Shown: positions 15,102 to 23,370, counted from the first letter of the stretch. The stretch is DNA of 40,107 nucleotides from JBDTME01 sp964583795 (GCA_964583795.1 CAZOWX010000017.1:1-40107); one strand, 5' to 3'. Notes: a model not told the origin generated them from the sequence alone. A program made the numbers and translations.

Positions 15102-16028
15102 ATGAAATCACTCTCAAATTTTCACCTGAATGAGGTTGAGACATCAGAGACGTTTAGTGTCATTGAGTTGGAGCCACTGGAAGCGGGTTACGGGCACACT
15201 CTTGGGAACTCACTACGTCGAGTGCTTTTAACTTCTTTGAATGGATATGCAATAACAGATGTCAAGATCGATGGAGTATCACATCAGTTTGCGACATTGG
15301 ACGGATTGAGTGAAGATATTGTTGATTTGATTTTGAACTTGAAGCAAGTTCGTTTAACTTCCACAATGAAAACAGAGGGGAAATGCACCCTGAAGGTAAA
15401 GGGAAAACAACACCCCACTGTTGTGGCCGGTGATATTGAATGTGAGGCTGGATTTGAGGTAGTAAACTCTGACTTATATCTCGCGACACTTGAGCCAAGT
15501 GCGTCACTCGAAGTAGAAATGAGAATCGGATACGGTCGAGGATACTCACTTGCCAGTGACCGAAAGAGAACTGAGTCTGGCATGATTCCTGTTGATGCTT
15601 TGTACTCTCCAGTGGTAAAGGTGGCGTATGACGTTGAGGCTACTCGTGTTGGAAGACGAACAGATTTTGACAAGCTTATTCTTCGAGTTTGGACAAATGG
15701 GTCGCTTTCTCCTCGAACAGCGCTCGAACAAGCAGCTGAGATCTTGGTTGGACAGTTTCAGCAAATTCTCAATCCAGCAGTGGTTGAGGTCTCTGAGGAC
15801 GCTGAACAAATTTCACCTGAACAAGCTGAAGTTCTCAAGTTAACAGTAGAAGAACTTGATTTACCAACCAGAATTGCCAATGCTTTGAGAAAAGGTGGGT
15901 ATGCGACAGTTGGTGATTTAGTAGTGGTAAACATGGACGTTGTTGCAAAGGTGAAAAATTTGGGAGAAAAAAGTGTGGGAATTGTTCAGAAAGCACTTCA
16001 AGAGAAAGGTGTTGACTTTGCTGGTTAG
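15102..16028 (+). CDS. rpoA: RNA polymerase alpha subunit
   Basis: Forms the dimer on which the polymerase core assembles. I chose the ATG 4 bases after AAAGGAG; an ATG 81 bases upstream overlaps rpsD and adds unalignable residues. The N-terminal domain shows LEPLEAGYGHTLGNSLRRVL and GVSHQFATLDGLSEDIVDLI; the C-terminal domain has the two-helix-hairpin region LDLPTRIANALRKGGYATVG and VKNLGEKSVGIVQKAL. About 308 residues, near normal. Follows rpsD as in most bacteria. Confidence 0.97.
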   Translation: MKSLSNFHLNEVETSETFSVIELEPLEAGYGHTLGNSLRRVLLTSLNGYAITDVKIDGVSHQFATLDGLSEDIVDLILNLKQVRLTSTMKTEGKCTLKVKGKQHPTVVAGDIECEAGFEVVNSDLYLATLEPSASLEVEMRIGYGRGYSLASDRKRTESGMIPVDALYSPVVKVAYDVEATRVGRRTDFDKLILRVWTNGSLSPRTALEQAAEILVGQFQQILNPAVVEVSEDAEQISPEQAEVLKLTVEELDLPTRIANALRKGGYATVGDLVVVNMDVVAKVKNLGEKSVGIVQKALQEKGVDFAG

Positions 16029-16060
16029 GTAAAACCTGCTCGTAGTATAATTAGGAATAT

Positions 16061-16537
16061 ATGAGACATCAAATTAAAGCGAAACACCTCAACAGAGATT
16101 CAAACAGCAGAAAAGCCTTGTTCAAGGGGTTGGTGAGTTCTCTGATTACATCGGGTCATATCCAGACGACTGAGCCAAAAGCCAAAGTGATAAAGGGATT
16201 GGTGGATAAACTTATTCACAGAGCCCAAGAAGGATCAGTGAGTACACGAAGGGTTTTGGCACGATTTTTTGGTCGAAGAGATGTTGTCAACGAGCTTGTC
16301 GATAAAGTCGCCCCTTCAATGAAGGATCGCAAGAGCGGCTACACCACAATTACTCGATTGGGGACTCGGCGTGGTGACAACACTATGTTGGTCAAAATGG
16401 AGTTGATGAGTGTTGCAAAAACGGGTGCACCTGAAAGTGACAAAGAGCAAACAAATACTAAAGTTTTGGAAAAATCAGAGAAGAAAAATACTAAGACCAC
16501 CTCTACCAAAAAAAAGAAATCAGAGGCTAAAAAGTAA
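16061..16537 (+). CDS. rplQ: 50S ribosomal protein L17
   Basis: Tunnel-exit 50S protein. MRHQIKAKHLNRDSNSRKAL and the GLVSSLITSGHIQTTEPKAK segment are diagnostic, with TRLGTRRGDNTMLVKMELM near the end of the core. 158 residues against about 120; the last 40 are a Lys/Thr tail. A TATAAT stands 10 bases before the ATG but has no matching -35 box. Confidence 0.97.
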   Translation: MRHQIKAKHLNRDSNSRKALFKGLVSSLITSGHIQTTEPKAKVIKGLVDKLIHRAQEGSVSTRRVLARFFGRRDVVNELVDKVAPSMKDRKSGYTTITRLGTRRGDNTMLVKMELMSVAKTGAPESDKEQTNTKVLEKSEKKNTKTTSTKKKKSEAKK

Positions 16538-16543
16538 ATTTGT

Positions 16544-16978
16544 ATGAAACCAACTGGCAACACCTTCCAACAAAAAAAAGAATCAGTGCAGAGAAATTGG
16601 CACTTGGTTGATGTCAAAGGACAAGTTTTGGGTCGAACAGCTTCCAAAATTGCGGAGTTACTGATCGGCAAACACAAACCAAGCTATACGCCACACGTGG
16701 ATGCAGGTGATTACGTTGTCGTGATTAATGCCGGCGAGGTTTTTGTTACCGGGAAGAAACGATCTGATAAAGTGTATTATCGACATTCGATGTACCCCGG
16801 TGGATTGAAAGCTGAAACGTTTGAGAAGAAACTTGCTCGACAACCAAAACAGATTATAGAAACTGCAGTAAAGGGAATGCTACCGAAAAACAAATTACAA
16901 GACCCTCGAATGAGGCGTTTGAAGATATTTGTAGGCAGTGAACACCAATATCAAAATGAACTGAAAGTTACAAAGTAA
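16544..16978 (+). CDS. rplM: 50S ribosomal protein L13
   Basis: Early-assembly 50S protein. WHLVDVKGQVLGRTASKIAE, LLIGKHKPSYTPHVDAGDYV, YRHSMYPGGLK and AVKGMLPKNKLQDPRMRRL are all family blocks. 144 residues, normal. Pairs with rpsI as usual. Confidence 0.98.
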   Translation: MKPTGNTFQQKKESVQRNWHLVDVKGQVLGRTASKIAELLIGKHKPSYTPHVDAGDYVVVINAGEVFVTGKKRSDKVYYRHSMYPGGLKAETFEKKLARQPKQIIETAVKGMLPKNKLQDPRMRRLKIFVGSEHQYQNELKVTK

Positions 16979-17018
16979 GCACAATGTTTTCACCATTCTA
17001 TGGTGATCAGAAACGCAT

Positions 17019-17528
17019 ATGGCACAAAAGTTAAAGAAAAAAGTCAAACAAAAACAGGTAATTGTAAAGAAGTTTGTGAAGAAGAGTTTTGAGTCGCACA
17101 GCAACTCTCAACAAGCTATTAAGTTTGTCCCGAAGTCGAACTACGTAGAGGGTATTGGTCGTCGTAAAACAGCAGTGGCAAGAGTGCGAGTGTATGAGGA
17201 AACTGGAGATTTTTTAGTTAATGGCATGAGTGCTGGGGAATATTTTAAAGGTGTACGCAATGCACCAGGATTGTATAACCTTCCCCTTCAAGTCACCGAA
17301 ACACAAGGGAACTGGGCGATTAATGTTGTTGTAACAGGGTCAGGTGTTCGCTCTCAGCTTGAGGCTGTGATGCATGGTCTTTCACGAGCTTTAGTAAAGA
17401 AAAGTGAAGACTATAAACCTGTCCTTCGAGAAAAAGGCTTTTTGACTCGTGACGATAGAATGAAAGAGACGAGAAAAATTGGTATGGGTGGAAAAGCTCG
17501 TCGAAAGCGCCAGTCTCCGAAGCGCTGA
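17019..17528 (+). CDS. rpsI: 30S ribosomal protein S9
   Basis: Its C-terminal tail reaches the P-site tRNA. VEGIGRRKTAVARVRVY, GSGVRSQLEAVMHGLSRAL and the tail ARRKRQSPKR are diagnostic. 169 residues; about 40 Lys-rich residues precede the normal start. The gene ends with TGA, direct evidence that UGA is a stop codon here. The insertion sequence begins 35 bases downstream. Confidence 0.97.
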   Translation: MAQKLKKKVKQKQVIVKKFVKKSFESHSNSQQAIKFVPKSNYVEGIGRRKTAVARVRVYEETGDFLVNGMSAGEYFKGVRNAPGLYNLPLQVTETQGNWAINVVVTGSGVRSQLEAVMHGLSRALVKKSEDYKPVLREKGFLTRDDRMKETRKIGMGGKARRKRQSPKR

Positions 17529-17554
17529 TACATTGTTATTTTTTGTGAATCATA

Positions 17555-17562
17555 TTTCAGTT
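17555..17562. repeat. Target-site duplication, left copy
   Basis: TTTCAGTT, immediately outside the left terminal inverted repeat. The identical 8 bases abut the right end (18691-18698). An 8-bp duplication fits the IS256 family. Confidence 0.85.
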
Positions 17563-17586
17563 GGCTAAATAGCAAAAAAGTGTTGG
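17563..17586. repeat. Left terminal inverted repeat of the insertion sequence
   Basis: Starts GGCTAAATAGCAAA; the first 14 bases are identical to the right end and, after 4 mismatches, TGTTGG matches again at the same distance. Confidence 0.85.
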
Positions 17587-17590
17587 TTCA

Positions 17591-18550
17591 TTAGTCTCTT
17601 TTCTTTTTCTTCTGGGACACGTATTTTCGGTTTCGATAATACACAAACCATAGTAAAAAATTTGACCAACGTTCTCGTTTGAGACCCCGATGAATTAACC
17701 ACTTGATTGACACATTTCCATTGATTCCTTCGATGGCATTGGTGGTCTTTGGTATCAACCAATGATTTTTCCGCAGAAAAACAAAAGAAAGTTCCGGAGC
17801 TTTGAGCAAAATTGCAACGGTTCGTCTGACTTTTTTGTGAATGAACCACCAACGGCTTGTTACATCGTCATGCGCATATTCCTTGAGATACGCTTGATTG
17901 GCTTGAATCCAGGTGAATACTGCTTTTTTCCAGAAGCGAAGTGCTGATGGAGACTCAATCAACCACAGATGATCAACCACTACTTTGAGTCGCCAAAGTC
18001 TGGTGTCTTTTGGTTTTTTACCAACACCTTTGACCGCTTCACGATGAATGTGCGCCAAGCATATTTGGTGAGGAGAATGTGGATGAACTTTCTTGATTGC
18101 TTTGGTCACTCCAGTTCCACCATCGGTGATGAAGCCAGAAAAACGATATCCTTGAAGCTTCAAATCTTCTAAATCCTTGGCAATCAAACTCCCATACTCT
18201 TTCTTCATGATTGTTGCTTTGACCAGAAAAGGACTCTTGTGAATCCGATACAACATCAAGCAAAAAAGCTTCCCGAACCACAACCCATCAATCAACAAAT
18301 ATTGAGGCTCATACTGAACGAGTGGAAACAAAAGAACTGGCGGTTTTTCTTCAAGATGACTCTGAACGATGTTTTCAACTGACCTAATACTCAGTCCAAA
18401 CTGATCGCAAAGAGACTGATATGTTCTGCCTTTGAAGATGTATTCTTCACAAATTTTTTCAAAAACAATCTTTTTTTCTTCTTCCTTGTTTGGGTCGTTT
18501 GACACGACATGCACCGATATCTCTGACGTCCTTGTGCAGTCTTTCCCCAA
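17591..18550 (-). CDS. DDE (MULE-type) transposase, catalytic reading frame
   Basis: The 319-codon open frame is probably entered by a -1 shift at the A7G run (18470-18477) rather than from its own first ATG, since its first 25 or so codons overlap the zinc-ribbon frame and look like the wrong frame of it. After the shift: an HTH-like segment (YQSLCDQFGLSIRSVENIV), LLIDGLWFG with D88, FITDGGTGVTKAIKKVHP with D143, CLAHIHR (CxxH) and TTNAIEGINGNVS with E274, giving a DDE triad. The TTNxxEGxN motif and N-terminal zinc ribbon resemble IS1249-type members of the IS256 family. Acts by cutting and rejoining the element's ends. Confidence 0.85.
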   Translation of the reverse strand: MGKDCTRTSEISVHVVSNDPNKEEEKKIVFEKICEEYIFKGRTYQSLCDQFGLSIRSVENIVQSHLEEKPPVLLFPLVQYEPQYLLIDGLWFGKLFCLMLYRIHKSPFLVKATIMKKEYGSLIAKDLEDLKLQGYRFSGFITDGGTGVTKAIKKVHPHSPHQICLAHIHREAVKGVGKKPKDTRLWRLKVVVDHLWLIESPSALRFWKKAVFTWIQANQAYLKEYAHDDVTSRWWFIHKKVRRTVAILLKAPELSFVFLRKNHWLIPKTTNAIEGINGNVSIKWLIHRGLKRERWSNFLLWFVYYRNRKYVSQKKKKRD

Positions 18551-18609
18551 GCCGTCATTGGAAGATTACAGGTCTTGCAGTGTTTGCGATATTTTGGAAG
18601 ATTTTTCAT
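18391..18609 (-). CDS. Transposase N-terminal zinc-ribbon reading frame
   Basis: Start at the ATG preceded by TTTGGAGAGAT. Encodes HCKTCNLPMTAWGKTAQGRQ followed by RYRCMSCQTTQT: a CxxC...CxxC zinc ribbon of the InsA/IS1249 kind that binds element ends. After Cys-rich part the frame passes AAG AAA AAA AGA and then, in zero frame, degenerates to a stop, while the -1 frame continues into the catalytic part. The full transposase would be about 338 residues. Either programmed frameshifting or a disabling single-base change; the intact ends favour the former. Confidence 0.75.
   Translation of the reverse strand: MKNLPKYRKHCKTCNLPMTAWGKTAQGRQRYRCMSCQTTQTRKKKKRLFLKKFVKNTSSKAEHISLFAISLD
18470..18477 (-). 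promoter_or_regulatory. Candidate -1 frameshift (slippage) site in the transposase
   Basis: On the coding strand the sequence is G AAAAAAA G. The zinc-ribbon frame reads AAG AAA AAA AGA and the catalytic frame reads GAA AAA AAG, one base back. A-runs of this sort serve as -1 slippage sites in IS1-, IS3- and related elements; transcriptional slippage on A7 would work too. Confidence 0.6.
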
Positions 18610-18666
18610 ATCTCTCCAAACTATCACATCAAAACACCGTTTGTACAACCTTTTTCACACATTACC

Positions 18667-18690
18667 CCAACAGAAATTTGCTATTTAGCC
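18667..18690. repeat. Right terminal inverted repeat of the insertion sequence
   Basis: Reverse complement begins GGCTAAATAGCAAA, identical to the left end for 14 bases and again at TGTTGG. Confidence 0.85.
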
Positions 18691-18698
18691 TTTCAGTT
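18691..18698. repeat. Target-site duplication, right copy
   Basis: TTTCAGTT, identical to 17555-17562. Confidence 0.85.
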
Positions 18699-18723
18699 TC
18701 TTTGACTGTTTTTTCTTGAGTTT

Positions 18724-19521
18724 TTAACTGCTTGCGCTGTTGTATTGTCGCAGGGCTGACAGCCAAAACTGATAACTTCCCCACAGCGAAATGATCCCAA
18801 CGACGAAAGACAGAATCAGAGGATACGATGGGGCTATTCCTAACAGAACCTGTGTCGGAATAGTGATCATGAACCCAATCGGAATAATAAAGAATAATGT
18901 GATGCGAACGACTTGATTGTAAACTGAGATTGGAAACTGTCCAAATCGGCTCAAATCTCGATACAACCACACAACTCCGTCAACTTCAGTTGTAAAAAGG
19001 CCTGTTGCTACTATTACGATGTGAAGTGCTGTAACGATCAGAAAACTATTGACGAGTAAGAGACAATAGAGTACCGCTGAGAAGAGCGTGACAGTGATGT
19101 GAAGTTGGAAAAAGACAAGTCCAACTACAATCAGCGTGGGGATCAAAAAAATTGCATCGTTGATATCGGGTGAACCAGCTAAAGCTAGAAATAATGGGGA
19201 AATCGGTTTAACAAGTAAAAGATCAAGCTCTCCACTTCTGATTAAGTTTGTGAATGAGTACACTCCACGGAAAAAAATTTGTGCTATGGTGTCAATAAGC
19301 ACGTATGTCAGAAAGAAAACCACCATTTGGTCCGTTGTGTAGGGACCAAAAGCATGGGTTGTGGAGCGAATAAGCAGTAACACCAGTAATGAAATCCCTA
19401 AGCGTAAAGCTTTTCCGATCAAAAAAAAGAGACTGCTTAACCGATTGATAAAAACAATCTGAGCGGCATTCGAAGCTACCAGCAACCATACTTTGAAATA
19501 AGTAAGAAACCGTCTAAACAT
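18724..19521 (-). CDS. ABC-2 exporter half-permease, type B, pair 3
   Basis: 265 residues with about six membrane segments. Resembles the ABC2_membrane_6 (former DUF990, COG3694) family: an N-terminal amphipathic start, RSGELDLLLVKPISPLF in the first cytosolic loop, FGQFPISVYNQVVR after segment 5 and the C-terminal YNSASS. The same three landmarks occur in the permeases ending at 22582 and 24237, which defines type B. Last gene of the operon; its ATG overlaps the end of the glycosyltransferase gene by 8 bases. Substrate unknown; one studied relative in cyanobacteria exports methyl viologen. Its likely partner is the type A permease ending at 20775. Confidence 0.82.
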   Translation of the reverse strand: MFRRFLTYFKVWLLVASNAAQIVFINRLSSLFFLIGKALRLGISLLVLLLIRSTTHAFGPYTTDQMVVFFLTYVLIDTIAQIFFRGVYSFTNLIRSGELDLLLVKPISPLFLALAGSPDINDAIFLIPTLIVVGLVFFQLHITVTLFSAVLYCLLLVNSFLIVTALHIVIVATGLFTTEVDGVVWLYRDLSRFGQFPISVYNQVVRITLFFIIPIGFMITIPTQVLLGIAPSYPLILSFVVGIISLWGSYQFWLSALRQYNSASS

Positions 19522-20794
19522 AGTTTTTTAATTTTCTCACTAAGTACTCTACCCCAAGTATACACAGGAAAGTAAAAGCGACCACTGTTGGAATCAGGTA
19601 TCGATCAAAACTCACTTGCGCGTAGTAAGAGTTCACAATGAGTGTAAACAACACCGTGGCTCCAAGCAGTACTGTTTTTTGGTCTTTCTGTAGTATCAGC
19701 TTAATTGTTTTCGATACCCCAGTGGCGAACAATGCAAACACAACAAGTTGTATAAGTACATTGAACTGTCGAAAAAAAGTAACCAACGCAATAGCTGGGA
19801 CGAAAAAAAAGTGCGTTTGACCAAATGCGCTGAAGAATCGCTGTTGTTGAGTGAGCCGGGTTTGAAACAACATGGATATTCCTTGAATAGGGTGATGCCA
19901 TGTTTCTGGTTCAAGATAGATGAAAGTTAGGCAAAAGCTCAACAAAAAAACGAGGTATTGGCCTAGTAACGAACGCCAATTTTGATCCTTTGATTTTCGA
20001 AACAAGAACCAAAACAGTGTCAACCAAGGTGGCAGCAGTAACAAAAAAAACCCATTGAGTTTAATACTACTCGTTACTGCACTAGTAACACCGGCAATGC
20101 ACCACCAGGTCAACAGAGTTGGAGTTGATTTCTGTTGCCAGTAAATTAATATTTTCACAACCAAGTACCCACTGATAAGTATCCCCAGAGCAACAAAACT
20201 ATCCATCATGCTTTTGCGAAAGTAATTGAGAAAAAGTGGTTGAAAACAAAGAAATGCAAAACTCAATGATGCTGCAAAACTATTTTTTGTGTACTGATAC
20301 ACAATGAGGCTAAAGAAACTGATTGCCACCCATCCAATGATACTTGAAGCGATTCGGATAATCTTAATTGAGTTGATGAGCTCGTCACCAAATTGAGAGC
20401 GAACTTGATCTGGTGGCAAATCTCCAGTTATCTTGCTATCTGCGAACAATTGGTAAACAAAGCTTATATCCTGTTTAGCCCAGGGGTTCTGGTGTGTTTT
20501 TTCTAGAACAAATCCGATGATGTATTTTCCCATCTGTGGTTGATCAAGCAAAATATTGAGTGTACTAGCGTACCCGAATCGTGTCTGTGGTTGAGAGAGT
20601 TGGAACAATTGCCAGCGATGGTGTTGACGATAATAATAAAACTCGGACATTGCCACCCAAACAACTTCATCAGGATTGAGATTCTGCTGTTGAATGCCAG
20701 TAAACCAGCGGGCGCTGCTAACACTACAACACAATAGCAGAATCAAAAGTGTGTTCTTGTTCACATTGCGAAAACTATTGGCCAGTCGCATCAT
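19514..20794 (-). CDS. GT-C fold membrane glycosyltransferase (PMT/GT39-like)
   Basis: About 426 residues from the ATG behind GAGGA; a longer frame exists but overlaps the upstream gene more. One N-terminal membrane segment, then LNPDEVVWVAMSEFYYY with an Asp-Glu pair in the first outer loop, the hallmark of PMT/ArnT-like GT-C enzymes that use polyprenyl-phosphate sugars. About ten further hydrophobic segments follow, including FLNYFRKSMMDSF. It would transfer a sugar on the outer membrane face to a lipid, glycan or protein. It lies between two exporter permease genes and overlaps both, so the exported substrate may be a glycoconjugate; that is inference. Confidence 0.72.
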   Translation of the reverse strand: MMRLANSFRNVNKNTLLILLLCCSVSSARWFTGIQQQNLNPDEVVWVAMSEFYYYRQHHRWQLFQLSQPQTRFGYASTLNILLDQPQMGKYIIGFVLEKTHQNPWAKQDISFVYQLFADSKITGDLPPDQVRSQFGDELINSIKIIRIASSIIGWVAISFFSLIVYQYTKNSFAASLSFAFLCFQPLFLNYFRKSMMDSFVALGILISGYLVVKILIYWQQKSTPTLLTWWCIAGVTSAVTSSIKLNGFFLLLLPPWLTLFWFLFRKSKDQNWRSLLGQYLVFLLSFCLTFIYLEPETWHHPIQGISMLFQTRLTQQQRFFSAFGQTHFFFVPAIALVTFFRQFNVLIQLVVFALFATGVSKTIKLILQKDQKTVLLGATVLFTLIVNSYYAQVSFDRYLIPTVVAFTFLCILGVEYLVRKLKNYV

Positions 20795-21566
20795 ATTCTT
20801 TGATTCCTCGTTTCCACAAATTGGCACTCAGTGCGGCAGTTGCGAGCAGCCAAATCCCTAAAGTGATAGAGTGTTGCACAATAGCATGCGGTGAGAGTTT
20901 TCCCAAAAAAAGTTGAATTTGCCAAAATGAAAAATACGGAAATGGAGTGAACTGTAAAAACGTTTGAGCAGACTTTGGTAAAATATCTAGAGGAAATAGT
21001 TTGCCACCTGCTAAATCAACCAACACAAAAAACACAAAACGTGGAGCCCAAGTTTCAGGAGTATGAAAGCCAAAAGAGCCAAAGATCAGTTGAATAAAAA
21101 AGAGTAAAAAAACTGCGCCGACGACCCAAACCAGAAAAAGCAGAAAAATTGATAGTGATGGGAGAAGTACTTTAGGGTGAAACGCTAGAACAAGAATAAC
21201 AGTTTCGATCAGTACGAAAAATACATTTTTGACTTTGTCAGCGATGTCTTTGATGAATAAATGAAGATAAATATTCAGTGGCTTGAGTAAATCAAAACTA
21301 AAACTGCCTGAGTAAATTTCACTGGCCAGACCATTTAAACTTGTGGCCATCACCACGCTTTGTAGAAAGCTAATTAGGAAAATGTAGGTGACCATTTGAT
21401 CGTGGCTATACCCAAACAGTCCTTGAGCTGACTGAAATAAAACGAGCCAAACCGACAGTGCTAACACTGTTGAGAGTAAGAGTCGAAGACGCCATAAAAG
21501 GACAGATGCTCGGTACACAAACCCATTTTCTAGAGCGAGACTAAAAATCTTCCAGTACTTTTTCAT
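20775..21566 (-). CDS. ABC-2 exporter half-permease, type A, pair 3
   Basis: 263 residues from the ATG giving MKKYWKIFSLALENGF, which aligns with MKKYW of the permease at 23367; a longer upstream frame is not needed. Type A landmarks (COG4587-like): YSGSFSFDLLKPLN, GGKLFPLDILPKSAQTFLQF, PFPYFSFWQIQLFLGK, and the ending KRGIKEYDATGQ. About six membrane segments. Starts 16 bases after the ATPase gene. With the type B permease at 18724 it would form the third channel pair, though the glycosyltransferase gene lies between them. Confidence 0.82.
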   Translation of the reverse strand: MKKYWKIFSLALENGFVYRASVLLWRLRLLLSTVLALSVWLVLFQSAQGLFGYSHDQMVTYIFLISFLQSVVMATSLNGLASEIYSGSFSFDLLKPLNIYLHLFIKDIADKVKNVFFVLIETVILVLAFHPKVLLPSLSIFLLFLVWVVGAVFLLFFIQLIFGSFGFHTPETWAPRFVFFVLVDLAGGKLFPLDILPKSAQTFLQFTPFPYFSFWQIQLFLGKLSPHAIVQHSITLGIWLLATAALSANLWKRGIKEYDATGQ

Positions 21567-21582
21567 GAATAGAATATCTAAT

Positions 21583-22566
21583 TTAGACTGTTTTACCAGT
21601 TTCAAACACTTCTCGAATAATGGCTTCAATTGGTGGTTCTTCGATATTGACATCTTCTACAGGAAGTTGCGCAATAAGTTGTGCGGCGACTTGAGCGGCT
21701 GATTTTCTGGGCACCAGAAGGGTTGCTTGAGGGTCCTTGTACGACTTGACTTGACCAAACTTCTCAAGCTCTTGCTTGGTTACTTTTTTGCTCAAAACAA
21801 CAGAGATAATTTTATTGCGAGCATAGGTATTGATGATATCTTGCAGTTGTCCATCAAAAATTTTATGACCATGATCAATAATAATTGCCCGCTTGCACAA
21901 CTCTTTTACATCTCCCATGTAGTGACTAGTTAAAATGATTGTGGCTTTGAACTGCTGGTTATAGTCGCGAATAAAATCACGCAAAATCTTTTGCATCACC
22001 ACGTCAAGTCCGATGGTCGGTTCGTCCAAAAACAGCACTTTGGGATTGTGAAGGAGTGCCGCGATGAGTTCACACTTCATCCTTTGTCCAAGAGAGAGTT
22101 TGCGCACTTGGACGTTTAAAACGCTGCCAACATCAAGCAATTCAACGAGTTTGTTGAGTGTTTGTTTAAATTTGTGATCGGGAATTTCATAGATTGCTTG
22201 ATTGAGTAAAAAACTTTCCATAGCAGGAAGATCCCACCATAGTTGGTTCTTTTGTCCCATGACAAGGGCGAATTGTTTTTGAAAGTCCGCTTTTCTTTCC
22301 CATGGATTGTAGCCAAGAACACTTACCGAACCTGAAGTCGGATACAAAAGGCCAGAAAGCACTTTAAGAGTGGTGGTTTTACCTGCTCCGTTTTGGCCTA
22401 TAAATCCAACAATTTCTCCACTTTCAATCTCAAAACTAATATCATCAACGGCTTTCACTTCTTCGTATTCTCGGTGCCAGAGTGATTTGATAGATCCCCA
22501 AAGTCCTGGTTCTTTTTGGTAAACCTTGTAGTATTTTTTGAGTTGGTTAACGCTGATGAGTGACAT
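21583..22566 (-). CDS. ABC transporter ATPase (COG4586-like), the only ATPase of the exporter island
   Basis: 327 residues. Walker A GQNGAGKTT at 57-65, Q-loop region VMGQKNQLWWDLP, signature LSLGQ at 157-161, Walker B VLFLDEPT at 177-184, H-loop TSHYMGD. The long insertion before Walker A (GLWGSIKSLWHREYEEVKAV) is characteristic of COG4586 ATPases that work with DUF990-type permeases. The C-terminal 80 residues are the usual extra domain. Six permease genes flank it and no second ATPase is present in the island, so it probably energises several channel pairs. Gaps of 15-16 bases on both sides indicate co-transcription. Confidence 0.92.
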   Translation of the reverse strand: MSLISVNQLKKYYKVYQKEPGLWGSIKSLWHREYEEVKAVDDISFEIESGEIVGFIGQNGAGKTTTLKVLSGLLYPTSGSVSVLGYNPWERKADFQKQFALVMGQKNQLWWDLPAMESFLLNQAIYEIPDHKFKQTLNKLVELLDVGSVLNVQVRKLSLGQRMKCELIAALLHNPKVLFLDEPTIGLDVVMQKILRDFIRDYNQQFKATIILTSHYMGDVKELCKRAIIIDHGHKIFDGQLQDIINTYARNKIISVVLSKKVTKQELEKFGQVKSYKDPQATLLVPRKSAAQVAAQLIAQLPVEDVNIEEPPIEAIIREVFETGKTV

Positions 22567-22581
22567 ATGCTTTATTATACG

Positions 22582-23370
22582 CTAGGAACTTGCAGAAGCG
22601 TAATGTTGTAATGCGTTTTTCCAAGCAAAATGATTAATAATAAACAAGGTGATAGTCAAGGTGAGACTAGCAACAACTAACAGGGCTGATCCTTCGTTTT
22701 TTAAAAAAAGTGTTGGTACATAACTAAAAAAAGCCAAAGGGATGAAAGTCGAAAGCAGTAGTTGCAGTGATTGAGGGAAAATAGTCAGCGGGTATTGTGC
22801 AAAATCAGCTGCCTTATCGAAGACTTCTAAAACTTGCTGAGCTCGAGTTACATGAAACCCAAATGTCGAGTAAATGGATAGTACCAGGTAGACAATCACA
22901 TGGGCCAGAACAAACAGAATCCAAAATCCGATGATGTTGAGCACAGAGACACTGTGGAGAGTGATCATTTTGTAGACAAAAAATACTACGACGAAAATCC
23001 ACAGGGAAATAAGGTCAAGATTAGGACGTGAAAAAGTTAAGAAAAATTGGATATTTCCGGGTTTCATGAGCCAGCCATCGACTTCCCCCAAGCGAATACC
23101 ATCCCAAAGCAGATAGCGCATACTATCAATAAATGCGATCAAACACGTTGCGTAAATCATGTTAAATACCGCAAATAAAAGCAGTGCATCGTTTTTATTC
23201 CATCCGGCTAAAGTAGATGTTTTGGAGTATGTGAGGAGAAGAATCGTGAGTAAAACACCCACATATGCGGGACCATACAACAACTTAAAAACGAGGTTAA
23301 ACCGGAAACTTAATTTTGATTTCGTTGAAAAGAGCAAGAGTTGTAGATATATTTTTAAATACTTTTTCAT
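22582..23370 (-). CDS. ABC-2 exporter half-permease, type B, pair 2
   Basis: 262 residues, about six membrane segments. Type B landmarks: RLGEVDGWLMKPGN in the first loop, FAQYPLTIFPQSLQLL and the C-terminal YASASS. Its start codon overlaps the stop of the preceding type A gene in ATGA, so the two are translationally coupled: this is the clearest heterodimer of the island. The ATPase gene follows after 15 bases. Confidence 0.85.
   Translation of the reverse strand: MKKYLKIYLQLLLFSTKSKLSFRFNLVFKLLYGPAYVGVLLTILLLTYSKTSTLAGWNKNDALLLFAVFNMIYATCLIAFIDSMRYLLWDGIRLGEVDGWLMKPGNIQFFLTFSRPNLDLISLWIFVVVFFVYKMITLHSVSVLNIIGFWILFVLAHVIVYLVLSIYSTFGFHVTRAQQVLEVFDKAADFAQYPLTIFPQSLQLLLSTFIPLAFFSYVPTLFLKNEGSALLVVASLTLTITLFIINHFAWKNALQHYASASS

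Larger units (their letters stand above)
17563..18690 (-). mobile_element. Insertion sequence, IS256/IS1249-like, apparently complete
   Basis: 1128 bp bounded by matching terminal inverted repeats and a perfect 8-bp direct repeat of host sequence. It encodes a zinc-ribbon reading frame and a DDE transposase reading frame on the minus strand. It landed in the short non-coding strip between rpsI and the convergent exporter operon, where it breaks no gene; a weak hairpin plus T6 (18694-18714) that may have ended the rpsI transcript now lies beyond its right end. Perfect flanking repeats suggest a recent insertion. Confidence 0.88.

Noticed and set aside
16046..16051. TATAAT upstream of rplQ
   Set aside because: No -35 element at 16-18 bases (GGTTAG) and no extended -10; rplQ can be read through from rpoA.
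17526..17528. Possible UGA recoding (as glycine), known in some Patescibacteria
   Set aside because: rpsI ends exactly at its conserved C-terminus with TGA, RF2 is present, and no conserved gene in the window contains an internal UGA.
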